In this document: piece after piece, positions 36,801 to 48,800 of the stretch
Numbering within the stretch: the first letter of the stretch is position 1
Layout: every line of letters begins with the position of its first letter
Assembly: GCA_000727475.1 (NCBI GenBank)
Contig: KL647310.1
Span: 496,001 to 560,000 of the forward strand
From: Sarcocystis neurona
Taxonomy: Eukaryota > Apicomplexa > Conoidasida > Eucoccidiorida > Sarcocystidae
Direction of reading: 5' to 3'
DNA: 64,000 nucleotides
The notes under the pieces: generated by a model
Seen by the model: the letters and a program-made list of their open reading frames with translations, nothing else
What the model was told of the DNA's origin: nothing
Database searches by the model: none
Made by a program: the position numbers and the translations under genes

Positions 36801-39800
36801 TCTTTGTCTCTCCGTCTCCGTCTGTCTCTCTACCGGTCCTGCGGCCCACCCGGCTGTACACACATACACGTGGAGACACGGGCACGCAACGCGCATGCAG
36901 AGAGACGCCGCCGTCGCTACGTAGCCGTAAGGGGGGGGTCGCGCGTTTGGTCAGGATTTGCAGAGCGAACACAGGATGGCTTCTCATTGCTGGCTGGTGG
37001 GGTGGAATATACCCCAGCGCCTGAACACTGTCGCTGCAGGACGGCCGCGGTGGTCCGTATCTCTCTGCGTCCCCGCTCTCCACCTAGCCACACACACCGA
37101 GACATACACATACACACACAGAGACACACGCACAGACACGCACAGAGACGCAGGCAGAGAGACAGACGCGCTCACACAGATCTACACACCGACAGATAGA
37201 CACACACACACAGAGACACAGCTACACACACACACAGACACAGCTACACACACGTACAGAGACACAGCTACACACACACACACAGAGACACAGCTACACA
37301 CACATACAGAGACACAGCTACACACACACACAGAGACACAGCTACACACACACACAGAGATTCAGATACACACACACACAGAGATTCAGATACACACACA
37401 CACACACAGAGATTCAGATACACACACACAGAGATTCAGATACACACACAGCGACTCAGATACACACACACAGAGACACAGATACACACACACACACACA
37501 CGCACAGCGTGAGGGACTGCTGACGCGCACGGGTCTGCGGTGTAGGTTGCACTGCGCGGCGGGTCGGCTATCAGAAAATCTCGAAAGCTGTATGAGTGCT
37601 GGTGTGCCCTCTGAAAGAACAGTTGTTCTTGGCTCTAAGCAGAGGAATCCTTCCATGGGCATATGGAATGTGAGTGTGTACGTGTCGGAAGTTTGATCGG
37701 CGTGTTTTGTTACACACACACACGCACAGATACGTGCAGAGCCGCACGCAGACATAAGAAAAGCGCTACTGAGAGATGTGCGAAGATTCCCGTCGCAGCT
37801 GCAGCCAGAGATTCTCCGGGATGGGCGCTGCAGGGGCTGATGAACTCTCACCCCTCTGCCACGTTTTAGCGTCCACTTGGAACGCTGAAGCCCAAGCCCC
37901 GGTTGTCTCCACCTGCACACACGTGGACACGTGTATGCACACTAGTGTCTGTTTTTCTCCATCTATATCTATCTGTCTACGTCTGTGTACCTGTCTCTAT
38001 ACATCTGTGTCTGTCTCTATATATCTGTATCTGTCTGTATCTGCCCGTGTTATCTATTACGCGTGCGTCGGAGGTTTCTCCTCCGGACCTGCTGTTCGCG
38101 TCCACCCACGTGGACCTGTGTACACGTATTTCTTTCTACATATCTGCTACGGCGGCGTCTCTCCTCAGGGGAACCTGTGCATGCGGCTGCTTGGGTGTGC
38201 ATGTCCAAAACGGACGTTCTGGCGCGTGTGGTCTCCACGAGGTAAAAAACGACAGCGTCTGCAGCAGCCGTGAGGTCCCACCACAAGTGCGAATGTATAT
38301 ATATATATATATATATGTTACACACATGTATGTATATATATATGTGTCTACAAGCGTATGTACGTGTGTGTCTATATGGTTAGATAGACAAACGCATGTT
38401 GTCCCGGCGAGGGGGCGCATGCAGCAGCAGGACAAGCGGGCACAAATCTTATGAAACACTAGTGGCTGCGCGCATGCAGACGTAGACATGCCTGGCACAA
38501 CGCTTTTAAGGGAAGTGTAAGAGTCGTGTACCTGCAGTTTGGAGTAGCCTTAATTCATGCGTATTCATAGAAAAAGGCAAAAGCGACGATGCATGTGTAG
38601 GCGCGCAGAAACACGTGGACATGTGTGCAGGGATGGTTGCACAGCTTTGTTCTGTCATGCGTCTCGAAAGCTTCTTTATAGTCGGGATTACTTTATATCT
38701 GTTCACGAGAAGTCACGTCTTCTACGTGTGGGTATCTGCATGCGGTGGGCTGCCCCTGCATTTGTTCTTCACGACGACCGAAGCAACGCGGCGAGCCGCA
38801 GCGAACTAGGAATAGCATCAAGCCCGGGGGCAGCCGCAACAGTGACACAGGGGACACGAATATGCAAAGAAATGCCCAGAGGAGGAGGAGAAGACCCGAC
38901 TGACGAAGAGTCAGAAGCCATAGCAACGGCAACGGGCCGAAGCAGCAGCTGCAGGCGGAGCCAGTGAGGGAGCGCCTGCAACAACAGAGGCAACAGCGAA
39001 TGGAGAGCCGGCCGCAGCAGCAGCAGCAAATGCAGAGCCAGCAGCAGCAAATGGAGAGCCGGCAGCAGCAAATGGAGAGCCGGCAGCAGCAGCAGCAAAC
39101 GATGAAGGAGAAGAAACGTGGAGGCTTCGCCGACGTACAGACTGTGCGTGTGTGGGGGGTGTGTGTGTGTCTGGGGGTGTGTGCGTGCAGGTGGTACGAG
39201 GTTGGTTCGAGACGACGGCAGCGACGCGCGGCGACGAAATTCCTCTCCATTTGATTCGGGGACATGTGTCGGTCATTCTCGATCCCGACTGGTAACCGAG
39301 GAATATTTAGTTTGCACAGACGTATATACTTTCTTTTGCATCCTTCCCATCTATTGTTATGGATGGCCGTCTTCTTCTCCTCCCTTTCCACTTCTTGCTC
39401 CTCTTTCCTTTCGCTTCCCCTTTCTCTCTCCCTCTTCTTCCTCTGTCTCTATTTTGAGGGTTCCTCCGTTTTCTTCGTCTTCTTCACGCAGTAACTTCTC
39501 GTCTCGCTACGAAGAAAAACAAAGAAAGGAGTCGTACGCGGTCGCTTCTGCGTGCACCAGCTGCCCACTTGATCACAGTCATAGGAGAGAAAACCCTACA
39601 TTCCTTGCCTTTCGAACCTACACGAAAAACCGCTCAATTTTGGCCTACGTGTGCCACTGCGGCCTTTGTCGCGTCTTCTTCTTCTTCCAGGTGTGTCTGT
39701 ACACCCCCTCTGTTTCTCATTACTCGTTCACTTTTGTTCTACGTGTGCCACTGCAGCGTATTTGTCTTCTCCTTCTTCTTCCAGGTGTCTGTACACCCCT

Positions 39801-42800
39801 TCCGCTCCTGGTTTCATTTTGGAAATCTGTTCGATGGTCTGCACCTGTCTTCCTTTCAACCGTCGCTGTGCAATAGCCTTCTTGTTTCTCCCTCTCCGGC
39901 TGTACCTACACCGTCTGTGTTTTCTTGTTCTCGGTTGTCGCCCGCACGCCGCGTTTAATCTTCTCGTCCTCTTCTTCGCGTTACGGGACGTGTCCTTTCG
40001 TCTCCTTTTCAGCTGTCTGGACACTCGGAAGGGCTACACGTCTATTCGAGCGGCCCTGTTACACAAATCGCCGTCGCACTGTCTCTTCCGGGTGTCTGTA
40101 CACCGCGTGTGACCTGACCGTAGCTCTCTCTGTCTTTCTCTCTACCAACTGGTATATGTATACATATGTGTGTATTTGCTCTCCGTCTGGATGGGTTTTT
40201 GTTGCGAGTCACCGTTCCTTTCTTGTCTCTTTCCGAGTGTCTCGACACCACATCGTATCTCTTTTCCGACTGTCTTGACACCGTGTTTGCTGTTCCTCTC
40301 CAGCGTCTGCCGTTTTCTGGGCTTCTCTGAACACCTGAAAAAGACGCGTGTCTGTGGCCTGCAAGGGCCTTTTGTTTGCTCCGTTGCTTCTCTCTCCTTG
40401 TCACTCTCTTTTTGCTGTTTCTCTCTGTCACTGTCTGTGTGTCCCTCTCTGTCTCAAATACCTCTTCTCGTTCGTGTTCATTCTTCTCCCTCTTGCGTGC
40501 CTCTCTACGCACTTCCCCAACACAACTTTTGCCTTTGCGTATCTTCCCGTGAAATCTGAGGGACCTTTCTATCTACCAGTTGAGTCGTGTGTTCCTCCCC
40601 ATGTGTTTGTCCGTATAGACACGTATATTCACGTGTATATATGTATACGTTCCTCCCGTATACTTATATCCACATACACGTCTATAAATGTGTATATGTA
40701 TGTATACGCGTATATATATGTATATATGTACATGTGTGCTACTTCTGTTGTCTCTTCTCTACCTTGCTTGGTTCAATCACTTTATAAGAACTCTCATCCG
40801 TTTCTTTCTGTCCTTCTGCGAGAGGTCTTTCTTTATCTTCTCTACTAGGCTTCACGTGTGGGAAATTCTTTTGTTGGGCTGCGTCTCTCCGTGCGGACCT
40901 TCTTCTCAGTAGACCTGCACCTGTGACCACCCCCCCGAGGACTGCGATGATACTTGCAGCAGACGACTTCGTTAGGCGCGTGTCCTTTCTTTCGAGAGAT
41001 GTTGATTTTTTAGCAAATCTCTGTAGAACTTCTCCTCACTTGCGGAGGATCCGTGCTTCTCGCTACAATTCCTTTTCTCTTGTATTTCCACCACCCCCCC
41101 ATAGTCAACACACCTGTATAGAGGGCCCGCTTAATCTTCTTCTTCCTTTATTCAGAAGACATGCTCAACGCCGCATGTGCAGCCGTTCTCCTGTTTTCTG
41201 GCCCTTCTACGAACTAACAGTTCTCGCCGTTTTTTGGTGTTTTCCTTGTCTGCTCTGTAGCTCACCTTTCCTCATATATCCGCCGTTCGCCCCCTCCCCG
41301 AGCTCTCGAAATTCCGGTGTCTGTACACCCGTTAGGTCTACAGTTTATCTCTTTCATTTCCTTTCATTTCTTTCTGTTCACTGGACTATCTGTACACCTT
41401 GTTTGCGTCTTGTCTTCGTTCTGTTCTTCATGATGTACCGAAACTTCAACGGTCTTTTCACCTTCCGAGTGCATGCTCACCTCTGGAATGTATGCTCACC
41501 TTTGGAGTGTATGTTCACCTTTGGAGTGTATGTTCACCTCTGGAGTGTATGTTCACTTTTGAAGTCTTTGTCCCCCTTTGGAATGTATGTTCACCTCTGG
41601 AGTGCACGTTCACCTCTGGAGTGTATAAGCATCTCTGGAGTGTGTGTTCACCTCTGGAGTATATGTTCACCTCTGGAATGCTTGACCGCGTGCTGAGGGT
41701 ACGTTCCACTGCCGAGTGTCTGTTCACCTCTGGAGTGTATATACACCTCTGGAGTGTATGTTCACCTCTAGAGTATGTGTTCACCTGTGGAGTGTTTGAC
41801 CGCGTTCCGAGGGTACGTTCAACTGCCGAGTGGATGTTCACCTTTCGAGTGTATGGTCAACTTTACAGTGTATGTTCACCTTCGGAGTGTACGATCACGT
41901 TCCGAGTGTACGTTGAGCTGTCGGGTGTCCACGCACGTCATTAACAACTAGAAGCAATTGACTCTTGAACCCTTCGCCTCTGTAGAGACGAAAAAGAGGA
42001 TCGCGGATTTTATGTGTGAAGTAGTCGTCTCCACACGACCGCACGCAAACGCAACGCGAGGGGACTTGTCAGTTGCAAGTGGAAAGTCGTCAATCTTCTT
42101 ATTTTTGCAAGGCGAACGTTACAGCAAATTAAAAGAAGCTTCTAGAACATGTGTGTTTTGTCTCCTGGCCGCCACCACAGGAGCAGTTTTTTCCGTTCTT
42201 TCTTTCTTTACAAACACAGAGACACGTCACGGAAGAGGTGAACGTCTTCGGTGTTACTGTACACACACATATTCGCACATCTGCGTGTATATAAATAGAG
42301 GCAGCATTGTCGTCTGTATACACTTGTGCGCATGGATAAATACGTACGTCTGTATCAAGGCATCATAACCGTACGGATACATATATATATATATATATAT
42401 ATGTGTGTATGGATATAGGGACGCGATAAGTATATGCATCGACATATGTACGTACGCGAATGCAGGGGTGAAACGTACATACGTATAAAGGCATCATTGC
42501 CGTACACATACATATATGTATATATGTGTATGGGTATAGTAATATGACACGTATGTACATATGTGGCTGTAAGTAAGCGAATCCAGTAGGGGGGACGCAG
42601 ACCTCTCTTTGTCTGCAGGGCAGCAGGCAATGTGTCTGCTTCCGTCTGCATCCCAACATGCAGCCGCAGAGGCAACTTCAACATTTTCTGCTGTTCCAGA
42701 CATTCACCCCGAGAAACACAGACGCCTGCATGCAACAACCTTTTTGCGCGTGCCTGTGTGAAGAGAGAGACTTGTAGGAACCCAGTCGACTGCGACCCTT

Positions 42801-45800
42801 GCGTCTCTATCTGCGTAACACTAAAAAAATGGAATTTCTACATTATGTGCATGTTTGCGGCTTCTCTTGCATCTGCCGGTGCAGTTGTCGGCGTTATCTG
42901 TGGGGCGCCTCTAGTAAACACGCCTATAGGTATCAAAACACATACATATCATGATGAGCGCTGCACGCATATATACATGTATATATATATATATATGTCC
43001 ATATATACATTCATACTTACGTAGATGTTCTATATGTCGATGCGTGCTGCACGCATGCATATATACATATATATATGCATATATGTATAAATGTGTGCAT
43101 ATGTTTGCAAGCATGTCTTGCAGCAGCGCGGAAGTAAGCACTGTATTTCTGTACGTATGTGTGTATCTGTATATATCTGTAGAATCTGTGTGTCCGTGCC
43201 TATCGATATCTTCTTAGGCGTAAGCATACAAGCATGCACATACACAAATACGTAGGCCTTCATGCATACAAAATTATATATAGTCTACCCTACTCGCACA
43301 CCTCTGTATGAATGTAGCATGTCAGTGCATACCTGTTACGTAACTCTTTCTCCGTGGCCGCATGCAGCAACCCAGAGGGGAGTGCAGAGTTGATTGACGG
43401 ACTGATGAGTATTCGTCGCGGTGAGCTGCGAGAGGTGAGAGTGCCGCTGCCTTTTTCTGTCGAAGAAATGCTGCCGTTTGCCACATCCCTGAGCAGCCGC
43501 GGCCGCAGGGAGCAGCAGCAGCGGCGAGGGAGATTTTGCCTGGAGGAGGACGAGGAGGCGACGGCAGCAGCGACAGCGTCTTCGACGGGCCGGATCTCGG
43601 CCACGGGCGTGGTGGAGCCGCTGCAGGACGTGTTTGCTGCAGCAGGCGCAACAGCAGCAGCAGGCGCAGCAGCAGCGCAGGTCGCAGCAGGAGCAGGATT
43701 TCCTGGTCCCAAGGACGAGGCGTCATGTGAGATGCGACAGCAGGCTGTTATCGATCCACAAGAGGAACGCCTGGTGCAGACGATTTTGCACGTGCGCTGT
43801 CTCGCTGTCAAGCGCTGCGTTCCCAAGAAGTTAGACGGTCAGTACGACGCTCTGTCCCTCTCTTCTTCCACACAACCTCGATTAATATCAACGTCCCGGT
43901 AGTAGTAGTAGTAGGAGGAGGAGGAGACATCCGTGCTATATCGCGTGCAAGTCCACACGTACGTCTGTCTATAAAGCGTCTGTCTTCACGTCTATGCGCT
44001 GTTGCACACACGTGCATACATGCATCTGTGTGTGTGTTCCTACTCTTTGCCGTTGCATGTACTTTATTAGGACCGTACGTGTATAGATATGGTGGTCTTT
44101 TCTTTGCAAGCACGTCTATATCTATTTGTATTCTTCTTAACCTTCACCTGCGCGGAGTCTACCATGTGGACGCTCGCAGAAATGTGTATACATATATATA
44201 TATATGGGGGGGGGTCAATCTCGCTCTCTCTTTCTCTCTGTATACGTCTATTGTTTCCTCCGCAAAAGTCCTGGCGTGACGCACTTCTGCTTTTGTGTAT
44301 TGCCGCTTGCCGGCAGCTTCTATCCTCAGGCTCTCTTCCCGTTGGGCAACGAGCTGAGAGGAGACCAGTCGTTTTCCCTTTCTTCGTTGTTCCCCTCTGT
44401 ATCTGTCTTTCGCGCACATTCTTCTTCTTCATTTCTAGAGGAAACGAAGACGACATTCACACGTGCACCTCTGCCGTGTGGTGCTCCTGTGAAGGAACGT
44501 AATATGTGCTTCTCTCAGCGGCGGAAAATAAGAAAGGAGTGACTGCTCAGCAGAGACATATGCGTCCATTTGCTTACGCCCTGCAGGAAGTGGAAGAAGT
44601 TCGGGAGTTACTTTGCTTTGCTGCGTTTCCCTGCTGCTTCTGCTGCTCGACAGACGCGGCGTCCTGCTGCTGCTGTCTTCTTCTGCTGTCCCGTTTTCTC
44701 CTTTTGCTGCCGGGCTCGTGGCCCTTGTTCTTCTCCTGGGCTGTTCCTCGTCTTCGTCGGCGCCTGTGCTGCCGTAGCTCCTGGAGTCGCTGCTTGCAGG
44801 AGTGCTGCAGCTGCTGTCGTCCTCCTGCGGCTACTGCTGCGAGCGTATACGACTGCTGCTGCTTATTCTTCTGGCCTCCCCTGTGTTGCTGTTGTGCCTG
44901 GGGGAAACTGCGGCATCCCTGCTGCTGCGTTTTCTTCTTGCCATGCATTAGCTGCTGTTTTGCTGCGACCGCTGGTCGCCGCTGCCCACGCACCCCTGCC
45001 GCTGTCGCTGCTGCTGCTGTTGTTCCTTCTCTTTTGCGTCCGTGCTCTGCTGTTTCTGCTGCAGCTGGTTGTCTTTCCTTTCTATTCCACGTTGTCGTTT
45101 GTTCCGCTTTGCCCTGCCGACACTCCCCGCTGATGCTGCTGCTCCTCTTCCCCTCTGTCACTCTCGCCGCCGACGTCCTTCTCCATCTGCTGATATCTTT
45201 CTCGTGCTGCTTCCGCGCCTGCCCCTTCTGCGCCAGCTCCTTCTGCGCCTGCTGCTGCTGCGCACATGTGGTCTGCCCGTTTTGCTGCCTCTACTCCTGC
45301 TGCTTTCGCGTCTGCCGCTTCTGCGTCTGCTGTTGCTCTGCTGTTGCTGCGCACGTGTGTTGTACCCTTGCTGCTGTTTCTGTGTTTGCTGCTTGCGCTT
45401 TGGCTGGTTGCGCCTCTGCTGCTTCTGCTTCAGTTGCTGCTGCTTCTGCCGCTTCTGGGTCTGCTGCTTCTGCGCCTGCTGCCGCTGCGCACACGTGTTC
45501 TACCCCTGCTGCTGCTTCTGCCTTTGCTGCTGCTGCTGCAGATGCCTTCTACCAGTCTCTTTGCCAAGAAACGCGTGAGCAGGTCAAAGAGAAACTGGAA
45601 ACTCACGGCGAAGCGCTGATCGAAGCGGCGAGTCTGAGGGCAAGACGAGGAGCAGTAGCTGCTGCTCTAGAGGATATTACTACCCTAGAAGCCCCAGGTA
45701 TGAATGACATATGCATATACAGCAGTCCTTCACTCATATATACATAGATGCATTTACGATTCTGTGTACATATATAGATAGATAGGTGCATATATATCTA

Positions 45801-48800
45801 TATAGAGATATACATAAAGAGAGAGAAAGGTAGATAGATACAGGTAGTTAGATATAGTGGACAGCTAAGGACAGATAGGAATTGATGAATATATATAGAT
45901 ATAGGCAGAGAGGTATAGGTAGATAGATACAGGGAGTTGAATATGGAGATGGATAGATGTAAGTACACTGATAGATAAATATACAGAGATAGATAGATAC
46001 AGATAGATAGATAGATAGATACACATTGATAGATAAATATAGGTACATAGATGTACACACACAGACAGATAGATAGATAGATGTCTGTATACATGTATCT
46101 GTATAGATTGTTTATATATATATATAGATGGATAGATAGATAGATAGATGTAGAAATGTATGTGTAGATATGATAGCGAACTGACGATCTGTATACAATC
46201 ATGTAGGAATACATATCTATATATGTATGTGTATATTTTTAGGTACATATTTCCACATCCGTGCTTCCTTACGAGTACGCATTGATACGCATATATATAT
46301 ATACATATACATATACACGTGTATATATATAGAGAGAGTGATTTGAAGTGTTCAGAGAGGTGACGGAGAGTTGTCCTAGTGGCTGAGATGCTGCGTTGCC
46401 GCTGGAATTTGTCGGTGGCCTCATACCTGTTGGCTTCGTGCTGCTGCCGCTGGTAGGATTGCTGCTGGTCTGCAGCTGGGCTTTCTTCGTGCTGCTGCGA
46501 GTGCTGCTGTTGTTTGTTGTTGAAACGTTTGTGCATGGCTTCTCTGCCATTGCTGCCCTCGCTGTCCAGCTCCGTGCACTGTTGGTGCTCGTGCACTTGC
46601 TGCCCGTGGGGCCGCTGCCTCTGCGGGTTGTGCGTCACTGCTGCTGGTACTGTCCCACTGCTGCTCTCGCTTCTACGGCTGAGCGGGCGTCCCGTTTAGT
46701 ACCGCTGCTGCTCCTGCTACTCCTGCTTCTACTGCTGCTGCTGTGATTTCAGCCCCTGCGGTGGCATGCCTTCCCCACTGCTGATGTTGCCTCTCCTGCT
46801 GCTGCTTCTACTGTTGCCGGTACTTTCGCTCTTGCTGCTATTGCTGCTGCTTCTATGTCGTTGCTGCAGCTGCTGCCGCTTCTGTTGCTGCTGCCGCTTC
46901 TGCTGCTGCTGCCGCTTCTGCTGCTGCTGCTGCTTCTGCTGTTGCTGCTCCCTCTGATGTTGCTGCACCCTCTGCTGCTGCTGCTGCTTCTGCTGTTGCT
47001 GCTCCTTCTGCTGTTGCTGCTCCCTCTGCTGTTGCTGCTGCTTCTGCCGTTGCTGCTGCATCTGCCGCTGCTGCCGCTTCTGCTGTCGCTGTTGCGTCTG
47101 CTGCTGCTGCCGCTTCTGCTGTCGCTGTTGCGTCTGCTGCTGCTGCCGCTTCTGCTGTCGCTGTTGCGTCTGCTGCTGCTGCTGCGTCTGCTGTTGCTAC
47201 TGCTACGTCTGCCGTTGCTGCTGCTGTTGCTGCTGTGTTGCAGATTCTCTGGTCGAACAGCAGGCCCGTCTGACCTTTCAGCAGCACCTGCGTTCGAAAG
47301 GGGTGGAAGGGCAAGACACCCGGGCCATGGACACCGAGGAGAACTACCAGGAGTGGAAGCAAGAAAATTTGCGAGCCGTTCTTCGAATATTGAAGACCGC
47401 CTTCACTATCAAAGTACTGAGAAAGCCACGAGCGAAGAAAGTCTGTGCTGCTGCTGCGTTTCCTCCTGAGGTGTTGTAGTCTCGGAGAAATGTCACTTCT
47501 GCCCCGCACGTGTAGATACCTGCATGGGCCGCAGGCTCAAAGCTGCTTTGGCTAGCACGGGGGGTCTACAAACAGAAATAGGGAAAGAGAGAAGAAGAAG
47601 GAGAAAGGAAGGACGAATCAAAGAACGAAAATAAGAAAGAGCCTTCGAATGTTTTCTGCTCATGACGATCACATATAACATCCATCTACACGGCTTTCGG
47701 ACATATATACATGAATACTTACATATACATATATACATATATACACACATACAAAAATATATACATACATGTGTATTCATGTATTTATGTATGTGTATAT
47801 ATGTATATATACATATATGTATAAACATAGATATGTGTGCATACGTATAGGTGTATGTGTGTATTTCTATCCCGTTGAGGAAAGAGAGAAGCCGTGTGTG
47901 CAGTTGCAGGTGCAGCAGGAGCCTCGCAGACCACAAACGTGCCCCCCACGTAAAATTGCGTGAAAGCTGGTGAGAGTCCGTAGCAGCGACAGTGAGAGAA
48001 GAATGGGAGAAGGCGACAGAGACGGAGACACAGACTTAAAAAACGTTTTCACCTGCAGAAACAGAGGGAAATGTGCACATCATTGCACCCTCGTAGGACG
48101 CGGACGTAGACGTGGGCAGACAGTCGTGGCCTCTAGACAAAGAATTCCGCTTCTGTACGCAGTTCCGTCGCCGAATGAAGTCCACACACAAGCGCTACAC
48201 ACTCCTGTCTACTGCACACGTATATGTGTCTACTTGTGTGTCTGCGTATGTATATGCACGTACGTATCGATGGGGACGTATGTGTGCACCTCTGTGTATG
48301 TACGTATGTATGTACGTGTGTACGTATGTATGTGTGTACGTATGTATGTGTGTATGTGTATATACACGTGCATGTATATGTGTTCCCTTGAACGCGCGAT
48401 AAGAGAGGCAGCGACGTGAGCGTCAACAGCAGCGTATGTGGGAGGATCTGGCAGGGAGGAGTGGACGCGGCGCGTGTGGAAGAAGTGGAGTTCCCCGCAG
48501 CTCGCTGTTGAGACAGGCGCCAGCGACTGTGTGTCTGCACGCAGTATTACCCGCGCCCCAGGATTCATCAGAAAGGCGTGGGCAAGGATGTACACATTTT
48601 CTGTCATTCTGTAGCGAGAGAAGCCCCCGTGGATCTTGCTTTCGCCCTGTCTTCCTCTGGCTATTGCTGTGTCTGTCTGTGTCTCCCAAAAAAAACAGCG
48701 CACGTCTCTCTCTCTTTTGGGGGGGACGGGGAGGGGGAAGGGGGTGCATATATGTGAGACTTTTGCGCTGCGATGTCGTCGAGGTGGAAGTGTCTGTTTT

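Larger units (their letters stand above)
35131..43837 (+). other. tig: Trigger factor PPIase (FKBP-like) domain (exons 5-7) with low-complexity insertion
   Basis: Exon 5 ([20 protein letters not shown]...DAVDIE) covers the linker helix and the first PPIase strand. Exon 6 ([20 protein letters not shown]) covers the strand-turn-strand equivalent to bacterial DFEG...G.F. Exon 7 carries the FKBP core around [20 protein letters not shown] and the final strand [18 protein letters not shown]. Between these, exon 7 holds about 85 residues of Gln/Arg-, Glu- and Ala-rich sequence, absent from bacterial proteins and lying where the flap loop would be. Junctions: GAG|GTGAGG leaves exon 5 in phase 0; exon 6 ends in phase 2 and is completed by one base of exon 7. 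Confidence 0.82.

Noticed and set aside
44506..45747. Plus-strand Leu/Cys/Ala-rich open frame of 413 codons starting with an ATG
   Set aside because: Most of it is CTG-tract intron. Only 45542-45697, in the frame reading [10 protein letters not shown], matches trigger factor and follows a clean acceptor.
46853..47509. Minus-strand repeat frame ([16 protein letters not shown])
   Set aside because: Antisense of the CTG tract and exon 9 of trigger factor.
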